This document shows, piece by piece, positions 1 through 7,243 of a stretch of DNA of 27,506 nucleotides (position 1 is its first letter; each line of letters starts with the position of its first letter). Source of the stretch: an uncultured Desulfobacterium sp. Its GTDB lineage: Bacteria > Desulfobacterota > Desulfobacteria > Desulfobacterales > Desulfobacteraceae. A program made the position numbers and the translations under genes. The stretch spans positions 1 to 27,506 of the forward strand of contig CAKZLA010000328.1 in assembly GCA_937124525.1 (NCBI GenBank), given 5' to 3'. The notes under the pieces are model-generated. The model was not told the DNA's origin. It searched no databases and saw only the letters and a list, made by a program, of their open reading frames with translations.

Positions 1-33
1 AAGAAAAGCCCTCTTTTTTATATTTTTTTGTTT

Positions 34-800
34 CTATTTCTTGAATTTGTTTTCTATGTTTTTTAATTCCTTCCAAAGCAGTTCATAGGAGGTCTGGATC
101 GGATTTTTAATTCCAAAAGGCTGAATAGAAGAAATTTTATCCATTTTTCTCAAGATCCAGTAAAATGTATCAGAATCCCCGTTTGATCTGCCGTCAACAA
201 AAGAAACCTCTTATTGAAATAGACATTGTGGGTAAGAAGAATCAGTTGTTTAATATTTGCCTGACCGTTTTTAATTGTCCTGATCAGATTCTTGATCAGT
301 GTGCTGACAACAAACAAGACATTGCTATCCAGGCTTGATATGGGATCATCCATAACCAGTATCCTGTCATCGGTAATGGTTTTTTCATTGGTTGATCCCT
401 TTGCCAACTGCATGAAATATAAAAATGTGATGAAGGTTATCTCACCCTCACTTAGGGTTGATTCAGCAGCTGCTCCATCATCCCTTTTTATCTGATAATG
501 ATTTTTATTCTCCTGTGACGGGACAATTTCAAAATTAACAAACCCATATGCTTTCAGTGTGGTATTGATTTGATCAATCGTGGGTTGAACACTTGTTGCA
601 TTTTGGGTTAATTCCATTATTTCTTTATTCAGACCTTTCCATTTTTCCCGCTTTTTAACAACATCCTTTGCCAGGCAGTTAATTCCTTTTTGCAGCCCTT
701 TCGCCTTCTTTGTATATTTTCTGATATCTTTATTAAACATTTCGACAAGGTACTTCCAGATGGAGCGGATCAGAACATTTCTTTCGGTCTGGTAATTGCA
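34..800 (-). pseudogene. AAA_13 (PrrC/RloC-like) ATPase, C-terminal fragment
   Basis: This is the C-terminal part of a large SMC/ABC-like AAA_13 ATPase, the class that includes the anticodon-nuclease ATPases PrrC and RloC. Visible are a coiled-coil-like stretch, an ABC signature (STLSEGEITFITFLYF), Walker B (RILVMDDPISSLDS) and an H-loop (LLTHNVYF). The frame stops after HFTGS near 150. One extra T at the T4 run near 163-166 restores YWILRK and then NPIQTSYELLWKEL, the typical AAA_13 tail, down to a stop at 34-36. Upstream of the first Met (740) the frame continues as QTERNVLIRSIWKYLVE, so the protein is also truncated at its N-terminus; Walker A is absent. The upstream boundary is where it meets the preceding cassette, about 800-825. 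The family assignment is fairly sure; the exact type of nuclease cannot be told. Confidence 0.7.
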
Positions 801-816
801 TCCGCTGATTTTTGTT

Positions 817-1255
817 GTTAAACCTCGTTACTTTTATCTTTAAATAGTAATTTTCATAGTCCATGAATCTAAACTCGTAGTCATGGTACTTTAGAATAGA
901 ACCGATATTTTGTTTTTTGAAAAATACTTTTTCTTCCCCAGCACTGCTAATTTCAATATCCACACCTGTAAATGCATTCCATTGATTGTATGAGGGAATT
1001 CCAATATAAAAAAATACTTTGCCTTCTTCGATTTTTGAAACCTTATTGGTGGCAAGAAAGAATTCATCCCTTTGAGTATTCAATTTCGGATCCTGTTTCT
1101 CTTTCTTTACTGGTGGAGATATGTTTTTTATTGGTGATTTTTTCTTTAGGTGATTGTTTTAATGTATTTTTTTTGAATATGAGGTCGCTGAGAGGAGTGA
1201 AGATGAAAATAGCTACTGCGGCAATAAATAGTTTTATTATAATTTCTCTTTTCAT
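817..1255 (-). pseudogene. Frameshifted membrane-anchored cassette protein
   Basis: Two overlapping - strand frames appear to be one gene. The first (1255-1064) begins MKREIIIKLFIAAVAIFIF, a hydrophobic N-terminal anchor or signal. The second continues as NISPPVKKEKQDPKL and then a soluble domain rich in aromatic and charged residues (FFYIGIPSYNQWNAFTG; YHDYEFRFMDYENYY). Removing one A from the A6 run at 1124-1129 joins them. Near the end, one extra A would put the stop into GAGGTTTAAC, where GTTTAAC (817-823) resembles an attC R'' box; integron cassette genes often stop there. It starts about 14-20 bp after the attC-like site at 1269-1343. The function is not recognised. The frameshifts may be real decay or sequencing errors, since both lie in A runs. 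Confidence 0.5.
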
Positions 1256-1268
1256 TATTTCCTATAGA

Positions 1269-1343
1269 CTTAAACGTTAAGTTAAGCGGCTGCCACACCG
1301 CAAAAAAATGCCTCAATATCCGGCTTCGACTTATTTGTTGGAC
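1269..1343 (-). other. attC-like integron recombination site (site 4)
   Basis: Read on the - strand the site opens with GTCCAAC (1343-1337), an exact RYYYAAC box, and ends with GTTTAAG (1275-1269), an imperfect GTTRRRY box. Between them, AAGTCGAAGCCGG and CCGCTTAACTT form an imperfect dyad with unpaired bases, as in folded attC sites. The outer sequence TTCGTCCAAC is the exact complement of the 5' end of the preceding cassette (GTTGGACGAA), as expected of a cassette that once circularised. Confidence 0.55.
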
Positions 1344-1436
1344 GAACCCGATTTATCTGGTGAGTCTGGCACGATATTTCCCCTTGGGTAAAAGTAAGAT
1401 TTCTACCTCTATGTCTGCCCGAAGGGCTTCGTCCAA
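1275..1436 (-). other. ORF-less integron cassette
   Basis: This interval lies between two attC-like crossover points (about 1437 and 1275). Only about 90 bp precede its own attC-like site, and no credible ORF is present on either strand. The sequence starts GTTGGACGAAGCCCTTCGGGC, with a small hairpin (GAAGCCC/GGGCTTC type). Gene-less cassettes are known in integrons and can carry promoters or small RNAs; nothing here decides between those. It accounts for most of the gap between the neighbouring genes. Confidence 0.45.
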
Positions 1437-1519
1437 CGCTTATATTACTGGTGCAAAAAAGTTGGGCTGGGCTTTTTCAGCCAAGCTTTTTTGAATCCAT
1501 GTGCATATTTTTGTTAGCA
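1431..1519 (-). other. attC-like integron recombination site (site 3)
   Basis: On the - strand the site runs from TGCTAAC (1519-1513), a few bases after the stop of the 176-aa gene, to GTTGGAC (1437-1431), an exact GTTRRRY box. A long imperfect dyad fills it: CAAAAAAGTTGGGCTG (1454-1469) against CAGCCAAGCTTTTTTG (1478-1493). The R'' box with its flank (CTGCTAAC) is the exact complement of this cassette's own 5' end (GTTAGCAG), the signature of a cassette that was inserted as a circle. This is the most convincing attC of the window. Confidence 0.7.
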
Positions 1520-1522
1520 GTT

Positions 1523-2053
1523 TTAGTTTATTTTAAGGATATAGTCATCTTTTGACTTGCTATAGGTCATCGTTATTCTTTCTGGGTAGTCCTTACCTGC
1601 TATTTCAAGAATTTTTACTATTTCCGATATTGGTATCCGATAAACATACTTTTCTCTCTCGAAATCTGAACAGGTATACATGCCACCCCAATTTCGATCT
1701 TTTTCACGGTAAGCATACATCGCACCCCCATGAATTAGCTGATTGCAGAGAAAGTTAACATTCTTTGAAACCTGTTGTTCACTTTCTAAATCGTATAGCT
1801 CACCAATATCCCAAAAATTTTTATTATTCACTTTTCCAACGCAAGGAGATTGAAATATTTTTACCTTATATTTCGTGGTTTTTGATGAAAGTTTTTTACT
1901 TTCAATTAGTTTTCTAATCATAAAGAAAGAAATAGTGACATCTTTTTCAAAATTCACTTGAACTCTTTCCGACCAGCGCGGAGGTTTCGATACAGGTTTA
2001 AACTGTTTCGAGTATCTTAAAAGATCTTTTTTCCAGTAATATGATTCAATCAT
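1523..2053 (-). CDS. Hypothetical protein, integron cassette gene
   Basis: A 176-aa soluble protein with no recognised family, signal peptide or membrane segment. It starts MIESYYWKKDLLRYSKQFK and is rich in lysine, serine and aromatic residues, with one notable stretch (NQLIHGGAMYAYREKDRNWGGMY) that could be a small active-site or binding loop; this is only a guess. Its position is its best annotation. The ATG lies about 8 nt after the crossover box GTTAGCA, with AGCAGGAAACC as a possible ribosome site, and the stop lies a few nt before the next attC-like site. That is the compact layout of a single-gene integron cassette of about 630 bp. Many cassette genes code for orphan proteins of this size; a toxin, antitoxin or defence role is possible but unsupported. 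Confidence 0.7.
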   Translation of the reverse strand: MIESYYWKKDLLRYSKQFKPVSKPPRWSERVQVNFEKDVTISFFMIRKLIESKKLSSKTTKYKVKIFQSPCVGKVNNKNFWDIGELYDLESEQQVSKNVNFLCNQLIHGGAMYAYREKDRNWGGMYTCSDFEREKYVYRIPISEIVKILEIAGKDYPERITMTYSKSKDDYILKIN

Positions 2054-2060
2054 GGTTTCC

Positions 2061-2110
2061 TGCTAACCACCAAATAAGCGGTTTATCCGCCTTCATTTGG
2101 ATTGTTGAAA
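2061..2110 (-). other. attC-like integron recombination site (site 2)
   Basis: On the - strand it reads TTTCAAC (2110-2104; one mismatch to RYYYAAC), then a strong hairpin, then GTTAGCA (2067-2061; imperfect GTTRRRY). The hairpin arms are CCAAATGAAGGCGG (2100-2087) and CCGCTTATTTGG (2081-2070), with unpaired bases in one arm only, as in attC. It lies between the end of gajB and the start of the 176-aa gene. The R'' flank (TTATTTCAAC) is complementary at 8 of 10 positions to the 5' edge of the gajAB cassette (GTTCAATTAA). Confidence 0.6.
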
Positions 2111-2132
2111 TAAAAATATATGACTTCAATTA

Positions 2133-3875
2133 TCATAATTTAAAGCCATACAACAACGGTGTGGGTGTAAATCTGTCAGTGAGAAGGAACACATGAGTTT
2201 TCGCTCTTGTAATGCCTACCCTGAAAAGTTTTCGGCTTTTATAATACGGAGCATCTTTATCTCCATACAGTAAAGGGCTTATACGACTCTCATCAAAAAT
2301 GATAACCCCATCAAATTCTTTTCCTTTAGATTTATGAAGAGTCATAACGTGGATACCCTTGGTTTCATTGTCATCCGAAAGCAGTTGTTCTTCTGTTAAT
2401 GCATTTTCTATAATTTCTCTACAATTTAAATAACAGATGTGTTTTTTCCATGTTTCCGCTAAACCTTCAGATATTTTTTTCCCCCGGTTAAAGGCCATTA
2501 GATACTGTACCGCTGAATTAACTGCCTGTAACTCCTTAACATTGGATTCTCTTAACAGACGTCGTACACTAAGCCAGTCAATTTTTGGTTTGCCCACCAT
2601 AAAACCCTCTTCAAGGATTTCAAAGATTCTTTCAATAGCTTTTGTCAGGTTAACAGACCTGTATTTTTGTTTGCTTTTTATTTTTTCTGAATATCCCTGC
2701 CATCGTACTGCATTTTTTAAAGCAGTTACGTTCCCTTTTGCATTCTCAACTTCTATTAACAAATCAAGCATAGTTGCAAGATTATCTTCCCTGTTTGAAA
2801 TATGTTTAGGTTCCATCAGAAAGGCGACTACTCGGCTCGAAAGTAATGCGATAGCCTCATCAAAAATAACTTTGTGAGAGATAGACTTTTCATTGTTGTT
2901 GCCACGCAAGGCATTCGAAATAATTGTAACTCCTTTTCCCCAGGACGTCAGAAATGCAATGTTTTGTGGCGGCGTGTCAGTTTCTTTCTTTATTTCACTA
3001 AGCAACCTCCCGACCGAACTTCTTATGGCACGATCACGCATCTCTGCTTTAGGAGAAAATGTAGCCCTTGTAATCCCTTTATAACCAACTTTATTGGGCT
3101 GATTTAGTAATATATCATTCCCAAATTTAACGATCTCTACCCCAGGGCTGCGATTGTTTTGGGTACCCAGATCAACTTGCAACGGGTCAATAGCAGCAAG
3201 GATATCAGTCACCCTTTCCGTGCTGACGCCGGGTCTAAAATCATAGATCTGTTGTTCAAGGTCAGCCAAACAAAGCTGCTGGCAACGCGCAGCAAACTTT
3301 TTCACACATCCCCATTGATTTTCATCAGTATCCTGCGCCTCATCAACTATGACCAGAGGATATTTTTTTCCAATCAATTCTGAAATACTTTTGCATCGAG
3401 TCAATATCTCAAGAGTTTTTGGAGCAAAAAGGTCAAAAGCTACACAACCATCTCTGAAAAATAATTGTTCCCGTTTTTTTCCCCATGCCGGCCAATCTGG
3501 GCTATCTGTTTTTATTCCCTTACTTAATGCTTTTTCATCATGGGGGAGAACTATTTGCAGTTTTCTTGGAGCACCTAAAAGATAGCCGTTGGTTTTTAAA
3601 ATCTGCCAGAAAAAAGAATGAAAAGTTTGAACTGAAATTTGTGACACCATTTCTTTGGGGATCCATTTTTCAGCTGATTCGATAATCCTTGCAACTGCTG
3701 CCCTTGAAAAACTCAAAAATAGAATTAATTGGCCTGGATTCAAACCCTCTTCAATTCTGATCAAAGCTTTTTTTAAGGCAATTGTTGTTTTTCCGCTACC
3801 AGGTCCACCGGTGACAAGAATATGACTTTTTGCACCAAGTATTTTTTGGCGCTCTGCACATATTTTTAACTTCAC
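2133..3875 (-). CDS. gajB: GajB-like UvrD/PcrA-type helicase of a Gabija system
   Basis: Superfamily 1 UvrD-like helicase of 580 aa, a little longer than the usual GajB of about 500 aa. It shows Walker A (GGPGSGKTT, residues 23-31), an AxxR/Ia region (FLSFSRAAVARI), Walker B with the DEAQD box (LVIVDEAQDTDE), motif III-like QQIYDFRPG, motif V (VMTLHKSKGKEFDGVI) and motif VI (FRVGITRAKTHVFLL). It starts with GTG at 3875 inside the gajA stop (GTGA, 4-nt overlap), preceded by AGGAG, so the two are translationally coupled. In Gabija, GajA is an ATP-regulated nicking nuclease and GajB is a helicase-like partner that senses DNA ends or nicks; together they block phage. An unrelated OLD-plus-helicase repair pair is the alternative, but order, coupling and domains fit Gabija. 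Confidence 0.82.
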   Translation of the reverse strand: MKLKICAERQKILGAKSHILVTGGPGSGKTTIALKKALIRIEEGLNPGQLILFLSFSRAAVARIIESAEKWIPKEMVSQISVQTFHSFFWQILKTNGYLLGAPRKLQIVLPHDEKALSKGIKTDSPDWPAWGKKREQLFFRDGCVAFDLFAPKTLEILTRCKSISELIGKKYPLVIVDEAQDTDENQWGCVKKFAARCQQLCLADLEQQIYDFRPGVSTERVTDILAAIDPLQVDLGTQNNRSPGVEIVKFGNDILLNQPNKVGYKGITRATFSPKAEMRDRAIRSSVGRLLSEIKKETDTPPQNIAFLTSWGKGVTIISNALRGNNNEKSISHKVIFDEAIALLSSRVVAFLMEPKHISNREDNLATMLDLLIEVENAKGNVTALKNAVRWQGYSEKIKSKQKYRSVNLTKAIERIFEILEEGFMVGKPKIDWLSVRRLLRESNVKELQAVNSAVQYLMAFNRGKKISEGLAETWKKHICYLNCREIIENALTEEQLLSDDNETKGIHVMTLHKSKGKEFDGVIIFDESRISPLLYGDKDAPYYKSRKLFRVGITRAKTHVFLLTDRFTPTPLLYGFKL

Positions 3876-5671
3876 TCTTCAATCTCCTGATTTTCGCAGA
3901 TATTTGTATCTTCTTCTTTATTTGGAAGCATTTCAGGCCTTTCAAAAAGCTCATAGATGGTTGTCATAAAATCTGTCAATGATTCCGGGATTTCTGAAAC
4001 CTCGCAATAGGCCAGCAATTCAGCAGCCCGTCCCTCACCCTTACCTGCTTTTAATACTTTCGTTGTATGCTCTCTAATGGATTTTTCATCTGGCTCGTTG
4101 AAAGGAATACCCAATTTGCCTTCTGTATCACCATCTCGATAGTGACACAAAAAATTCCATTGATAATGAACAGGTACTTCCGTGGACAATAATTTTTCCA
4201 TGCCTAAGTAATCAATCTCATTGATCAAATCAAAGCTCTCTTTGATTTTCTTATTTTCAGCATCAGAGCGTTTTTTAAAATCATAAAAGGCAAAGACCTT
4301 TATGTTTAAGGATTTGAAAAATTTACCGAACTCCGAAATACTGCCATCACCATCAGCTGAAATAATGGTAACCCCAGATAAGTCAAAGGGGAATAAGTTT
4401 TTATCCGCGTTTTCCATTTTTTCTGCTACCGCATGAAGAAGATCAACTTCTGTTATACCTTCCCCAACAATGACCCCGTTTGACAACATCCCTTCCGCCA
4501 ATGCTCTTCGGACAAATTTTCTGTAGGTTTTTGCTTTCAACCCCTCGGCAAGATCCACCTTTGCTGTACTCATTCGGCCGGTATCGTTTCGTTTAAGGAT
4601 ATTGATCTGCTCAGGTGAAAAACACTCAATTACATAAGGAGAATGAGTTGTAACAAAGCATTGGGCTGTCTTTTTTAATAAATAATCAGCTATCCTGCGT
4701 TGGGTATGAGGCGGCAAAGCGATTTCTGGTTCTTCCATTGCAAAAATAACATTATCTTTTTTAATCTCAGCAATGAACGATAACAGTGCCAACACAAGGG
4801 TATTCAGCATTCCAGTACCGACTTGTTGAAAAGGAACTGGAACTTGGTCAGAACAAACCGTTATAAAAAACGATAACGTTTTACGGAGATGTTCCCGGGT
4901 TAAATTAGAGACATGTAATTTTGTTGGACGGCTACACGACGCAATAGGGATATACCTATTGAGCCTATTTTCTATTTCTTTCAAAATTGAAAGAAGATCA
5001 ACTGCGCCCTCATCAATGGGAGGCGACATATCATGGAGCCTCGTTCTTGTTTCTTCCCAAAGTCCTGAACGAGCTTCTTTTATCCTCAAAATAACATCTA
5101 ATAAAGATCCGCGTTCGAGACTCAAAGCCCGAGAACCTGTCCTGAGAGTTCTCAGGTAAATAAACCCCAAGGACCTTTTTATGGCCTTACTCACTCGTGA
5201 TAGTTTTTCATCAGTTGAATCAGGGCTGTGTGAGAAATAAGTTCCAGCTTCAAACTCATCCTCCTCTGGGTCATAAGCAGCGTTGAGAACTATTCTTAAG
5301 CATGGTTCGGAAAACTCATCGACTTTGTCAATTTCCCCTTCTTCAAGGAGTCTGTTTTCTGATTTATGCCAATATTCCAAATGATTTCTACATCTGAGTT
5401 GAATTTCGTCGGAAACTTGCGTCAAAATGACCTCAATCTCAATTGGAATCGGATTTTTTTCTTCATCAATGTAAACCGCATTATAGAAGTCATATTCCTG
5501 AACTGGTGGGAAACGGTTTAACCGATCAGGCCCCAATACCAAATCCAGGGCTTCACAAATTGTTGATTTTCCAACATTGTTCCCCCCAACCATTAGGGTA
5601 TGGCCTGAGAAATATAGGTCAGCCTTTTGTATGCCTCGAAAATTTTTAATTTTAAGCAGAGTAACCTTCAA
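3872..5671 (-). CDS. gajA: GajA-like OLD-family ATPase/TOPRIM endonuclease of a Gabija system
   Basis: OLD-family protein of 599 aa, close to the usual GajA length of about 580. The N-terminal ATPase has Walker A (GGNNVGKST, 29-37), Walker B (VIFAMEEPE, 308-316) and the H-loop (THSP, 342-345). The C-terminal TOPRIM nuclease starts at about 397 with GVIVGEGITEVDLL (E404) and continues with SADGDG (D440/D442) and FAFYDFKK (D464). The usual DxD of the TOPRIM fold appears here as DFK, which deserves attention when judging activity. The start is TTG at 5671, supported by GGGAG about 8 nt upstream; the nearby ATG is out of frame. gajB follows with a 4-nt overlap. Both genes sit between attC-like sites at 5750-5797 and 2061-2110, so the system appears to be one unusually large integron cassette of about 3.7 kb. 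Confidence 0.85.
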   Translation of the reverse strand: MKVTLLKIKNFRGIQKADLYFSGHTLMVGGNNVGKSTICEALDLVLGPDRLNRFPPVQEYDFYNAVYIDEEKNPIPIEIEVILTQVSDEIQLRCRNHLEYWHKSENRLLEEGEIDKVDEFSEPCLRIVLNAAYDPEEDEFEAGTYFSHSPDSTDEKLSRVSKAIKRSLGFIYLRTLRTGSRALSLERGSLLDVILRIKEARSGLWEETRTRLHDMSPPIDEGAVDLLSILKEIENRLNRYIPIASCSRPTKLHVSNLTREHLRKTLSFFITVCSDQVPVPFQQVGTGMLNTLVLALLSFIAEIKKDNVIFAMEEPEIALPPHTQRRIADYLLKKTAQCFVTTHSPYVIECFSPEQINILKRNDTGRMSTAKVDLAEGLKAKTYRKFVRRALAEGMLSNGVIVGEGITEVDLLHAVAEKMENADKNLFPFDLSGVTIISADGDGSISEFGKFFKSLNIKVFAFYDFKKRSDAENKKIKESFDLINEIDYLGMEKLLSTEVPVHYQWNFLCHYRDGDTEGKLGIPFNEPDEKSIREHTTKVLKAGKGEGRAAELLAYCEVSEIPESLTDFMTTIYELFERPEMLPNKEEDTNICENQEIEE

Positions 5672-5749
5672 ATTTCATCTCCCAATTAGAATCAGTATGA
5701 ATAAAAGCTTTTGCATATCTGAAACAGCTATTTTTCAAATTCAGTATTA

Positions 5750-5797
5750 ATTGAACGTTCAGCTTGAGGGGTCTCTTCCCTCAAGTTATTGTTGGGC
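5750..5797 (-). other. attC-like integron recombination site (site 1)
   Basis: On the - strand, GCCCAAC (5797-5791) is an exact RYYYAAC box five to six nt after the stop of the upstream gene. It is followed by a perfect 8-bp stem (CTTGAGGG/CCCTCAAG; 5785-5778 and 5770-5763) and ends at GTTCAAT (5756-5750), one mismatch from GTTRRRY. There is no T-run after the stem, which argues against a plain terminator. Length 48 bp is at the short end for attC. Confidence 0.55.
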
Positions 5798-5803
5798 GCT
5801 ATA

Positions 5804-6343
5804 TCATTTGTCTTCATCAAATCTCGCATAAAGGTTCTCAGAAAGCCCTTTACCTTTTACGTGCGCAAGCAAGCCGAACACGGCTTTCGGGCTAACATAT
5901 TCAAGATGACCATGCCATTCTTCTCCAGCATTAATTCTTTTGAAACGAATGATAACGGCCCGAGATATTGTATTGAGTGCATTCGGTCTGCCCGAATCCC
6001 CAGTCATTCGTGCTTCATAAATACCGAAATCATCTGCGGAAGCGTCAGTGGAACCTCCCGTGTGCTCAACTGCAGCAATATCAGTCCGTGCTGAAAATGG
6101 AGCGGGAACCCAAATTATAATTTGAACATCTTCAGCAATTGCGCTACCAGCGTTTTTTACCAAAAACTCTGCATAACCAGATTGCATACTGGATGTTGTG
6201 AATACAATTCGCGGTTTAGCCTGAAGGTGTGGTTTAACGAAATAATCAAAACCGAGTGAAACTATAGCCCCGATAGCAGCCCCAACGATTATCCATAAAA
6301 CTTTGGATGTGGTCTTTTTAGGTTTCTGTTGTTTATCATTCAT
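5804..6343 (-). CDS. Membrane-anchored cassette protein of unknown function
   Basis: The frame is open from 6394, but the ATG at 6343 (MNDKQQKPKKTTSKVL) is preferred. It lies inside the cassette, whereas the earlier ATG at 6394 lies within the first 35-bp repeat outside the putative cassette edge (about 6368). The product is then 179 aa: a basic cytoplasmic tail, one membrane helix (VLWIIVGAAIGAIVSLGFDYFV), and an outside domain that begins KPRIVFTTSSMQSGYAEFLVKNAGSAIAEDVQIIIWVP, a beta-rich pattern like CARDB/immunoglobulin-type folds. Function is unknown. It is the first cassette of the array, next to the putative attI, and its stop codon falls just before the attC-like site at 5750-5797. 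No strong ribosome site is visible. Confidence 0.65.
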   Translation of the reverse strand: MNDKQQKPKKTTSKVLWIIVGAAIGAIVSLGFDYFVKPHLQAKPRIVFTTSSMQSGYAEFLVKNAGSAIAEDVQIIIWVPAPFSARTDIAAVEHTGGSTDASADDFGIYEARMTGDSGRPNALNTISRAVIIRFKRINAGEEWHGHLEYVSPKAVFGLLAHVKGKGLSENLYARFDEDK

Positions 6344-6380
6344 TTGTGTTCGTAACAAGTAGTTGAACGGTTTCCGTATA

Positions 6381-6520
6381 GTTGTGATATCCATTATCCG
6401 ATATCATTCAAAAAAGTTGTGATATTCATTATCGGATATCATCCAAAAAAGTTGTGGTATCCATTATCGGATATCATTCAAATTTAGATGATATCTAAAA
6501 TTGGATATCATAATGAAAAT
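6381..6520. repeat. 35-bp tandem repeats at the putative attI/intI promoter region
   Basis: Three direct repeats start at 6381, 6416 and 6451, exactly 35 bp apart, and a fourth diverged copy runs into the intI start. Each reads GTTGTGATATCCATTATC and then GGATATCATTCAAAAA with few changes. Inside each unit GATATC occurs twice, about one helical turn apart, so each unit could bind a dimeric protein. The block lies between the integrase start and the first cassette, where attI, the cassette promoter and integrase binding sites sit in integrons. It is not a CRISPR: the units are contiguous, without spacers. Confidence 0.75.
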
Positions 6521-6701
6521 AATACCACAACAATTTTTAGTACAATATGATTCACAGCTAAATGCGAAAGGGATTTCAATAGAGTTTCATGGTATTTACC
6601 GAAAATGGTTGCGCTTTTATCTTATTTTTGTCACAAGTACAGTCACAATTCTAACTCTCTCTGAGAGTTTACCCAAATTCATCAATAAGCTTAGAGCTTG
6701 A
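6513..6701 (+). pseudogene. intI: Integron integrase (IntI), N-terminal remnant
   Basis: The frame starting at ATG 6513 (an in-frame TTG lies at 6501) gives MKIIPQQFLVQYDSQLNAKG and then FHGIYRKWLRFYLIF, which matches the N-terminal SAM-like core-binding domain of integron integrases (consensus of the type yrkWLryYldFchKY). After FYLIF the reading frame shifts: adding one T to the T5 run near 6626 gives CHKYSHNSNSL, and losing one base in the CTCTCT repeat returns to ESLPKFINKL, again integrase-like. The frame ends at RA-stop, about 60 codons into a family of about 320-340 aa, so the catalytic Arg/His/Tyr region is gone. It diverges from the cassettes, as intI does. The family call rests on motif memory, not a search. 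Confidence 0.65.
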
Positions 6702-7051
6702 TAATTTTTAAACAGGCTCTAAGGCGAATAGAATAGTGAAATTTCAAATGCTTGCATTTACCAGAATTGATTTGTATCTGAATTATTGTTTTGGATGTCT
6801 TTTGACACCCTTTAGAATTCCAGGTTCTGAATGTTCTGCATTAGGATAATGAGCCTTGATTCAGCTCAGGCAATCTCCACAAGCTGTCATTTTTATCAAA
6901 AATTATTTTTTACAATCTAAAAGTTGCAAGCGTTATTTACTGGAGATGCAAGCCGTAGGGCATGCCGCTGTAGTGGTCTAACACAAATGCCCGGCATTTA
7001 ACGACTTTTGAGTGCTTATTCGGTTTAACAAAAAAGGAATAGTGGGTTCAT
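6702..7051. other. Intergenic region, no gene seen
   Basis: I see no credible coding region in these 350 bp. There is a 15-bp near-perfect palindrome (AAATGCC-C-GGCATTT, about 6985-6999) and GTCTAAC at 6976-6982, which looks like an attC R'' box but has no matching partner structure. The stretch presumably carries the promoter of the broken phosphodiesterase gene that starts at 7052. The rest of intI is not recognisable here. Confidence 0.4.
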
Positions 7052-7110
7052 ATGAAAACAATATTGAAAATGAGTCTATGCCTGGCCGGGTTTTATATTT
7101 TACTTGCGAT
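7052..7110 (+). pseudogene. Glycerophosphodiester phosphodiesterase-like gene, 5' piece split by transposon
   Basis: ATG 7052 opens a frame encoding a hydrophobic N-terminus (MKTILKMSLCLAGFYILLA), a signal or membrane anchor. The transposon begins at 7111, and the interrupted frame runs on to a stop at 7145-7147. Deleting the element plus one GCGAT copy joins this frame directly to ATTTCAGGC at 10925, giving ...YILLAMISGIITRPNKIKP and then the GDPD-like sequence. The exact in-frame fusion is strong evidence for one gene interrupted here. Confidence 0.7.
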
Positions 7111-7243
7111 TGTTGAATGTCAGAATAAATGGACAAATATTTTCTGATTATTTTGACCAAGTTGAAAAATTTTCACAAAGAATGAGCCATTCACACAATG
7201 GTCACATTTGGCGAAACAATCTTATACCAATAAGGTCATGCTT

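Noticed and set aside
5763..5785. The 8-bp stem as a simple rho-independent terminator
   Set aside because: There is no T-run on either side, and RYYYAAC/GTTRRRY-type boxes flank it at attC positions.
6381..6500. CRISPR array from regularly spaced 35-bp repeats
   Set aside because: The units follow each other without spacers and there are no cas genes; they are plain tandem repeats.
6976..7029. A further attC-like site (GTCTAAC ... GTTTAAC) on the + strand
   Set aside because: Both boxes are roughly right, but the interior is only a short palindrome without the attC-like dyad and the orientation disagrees with the array.
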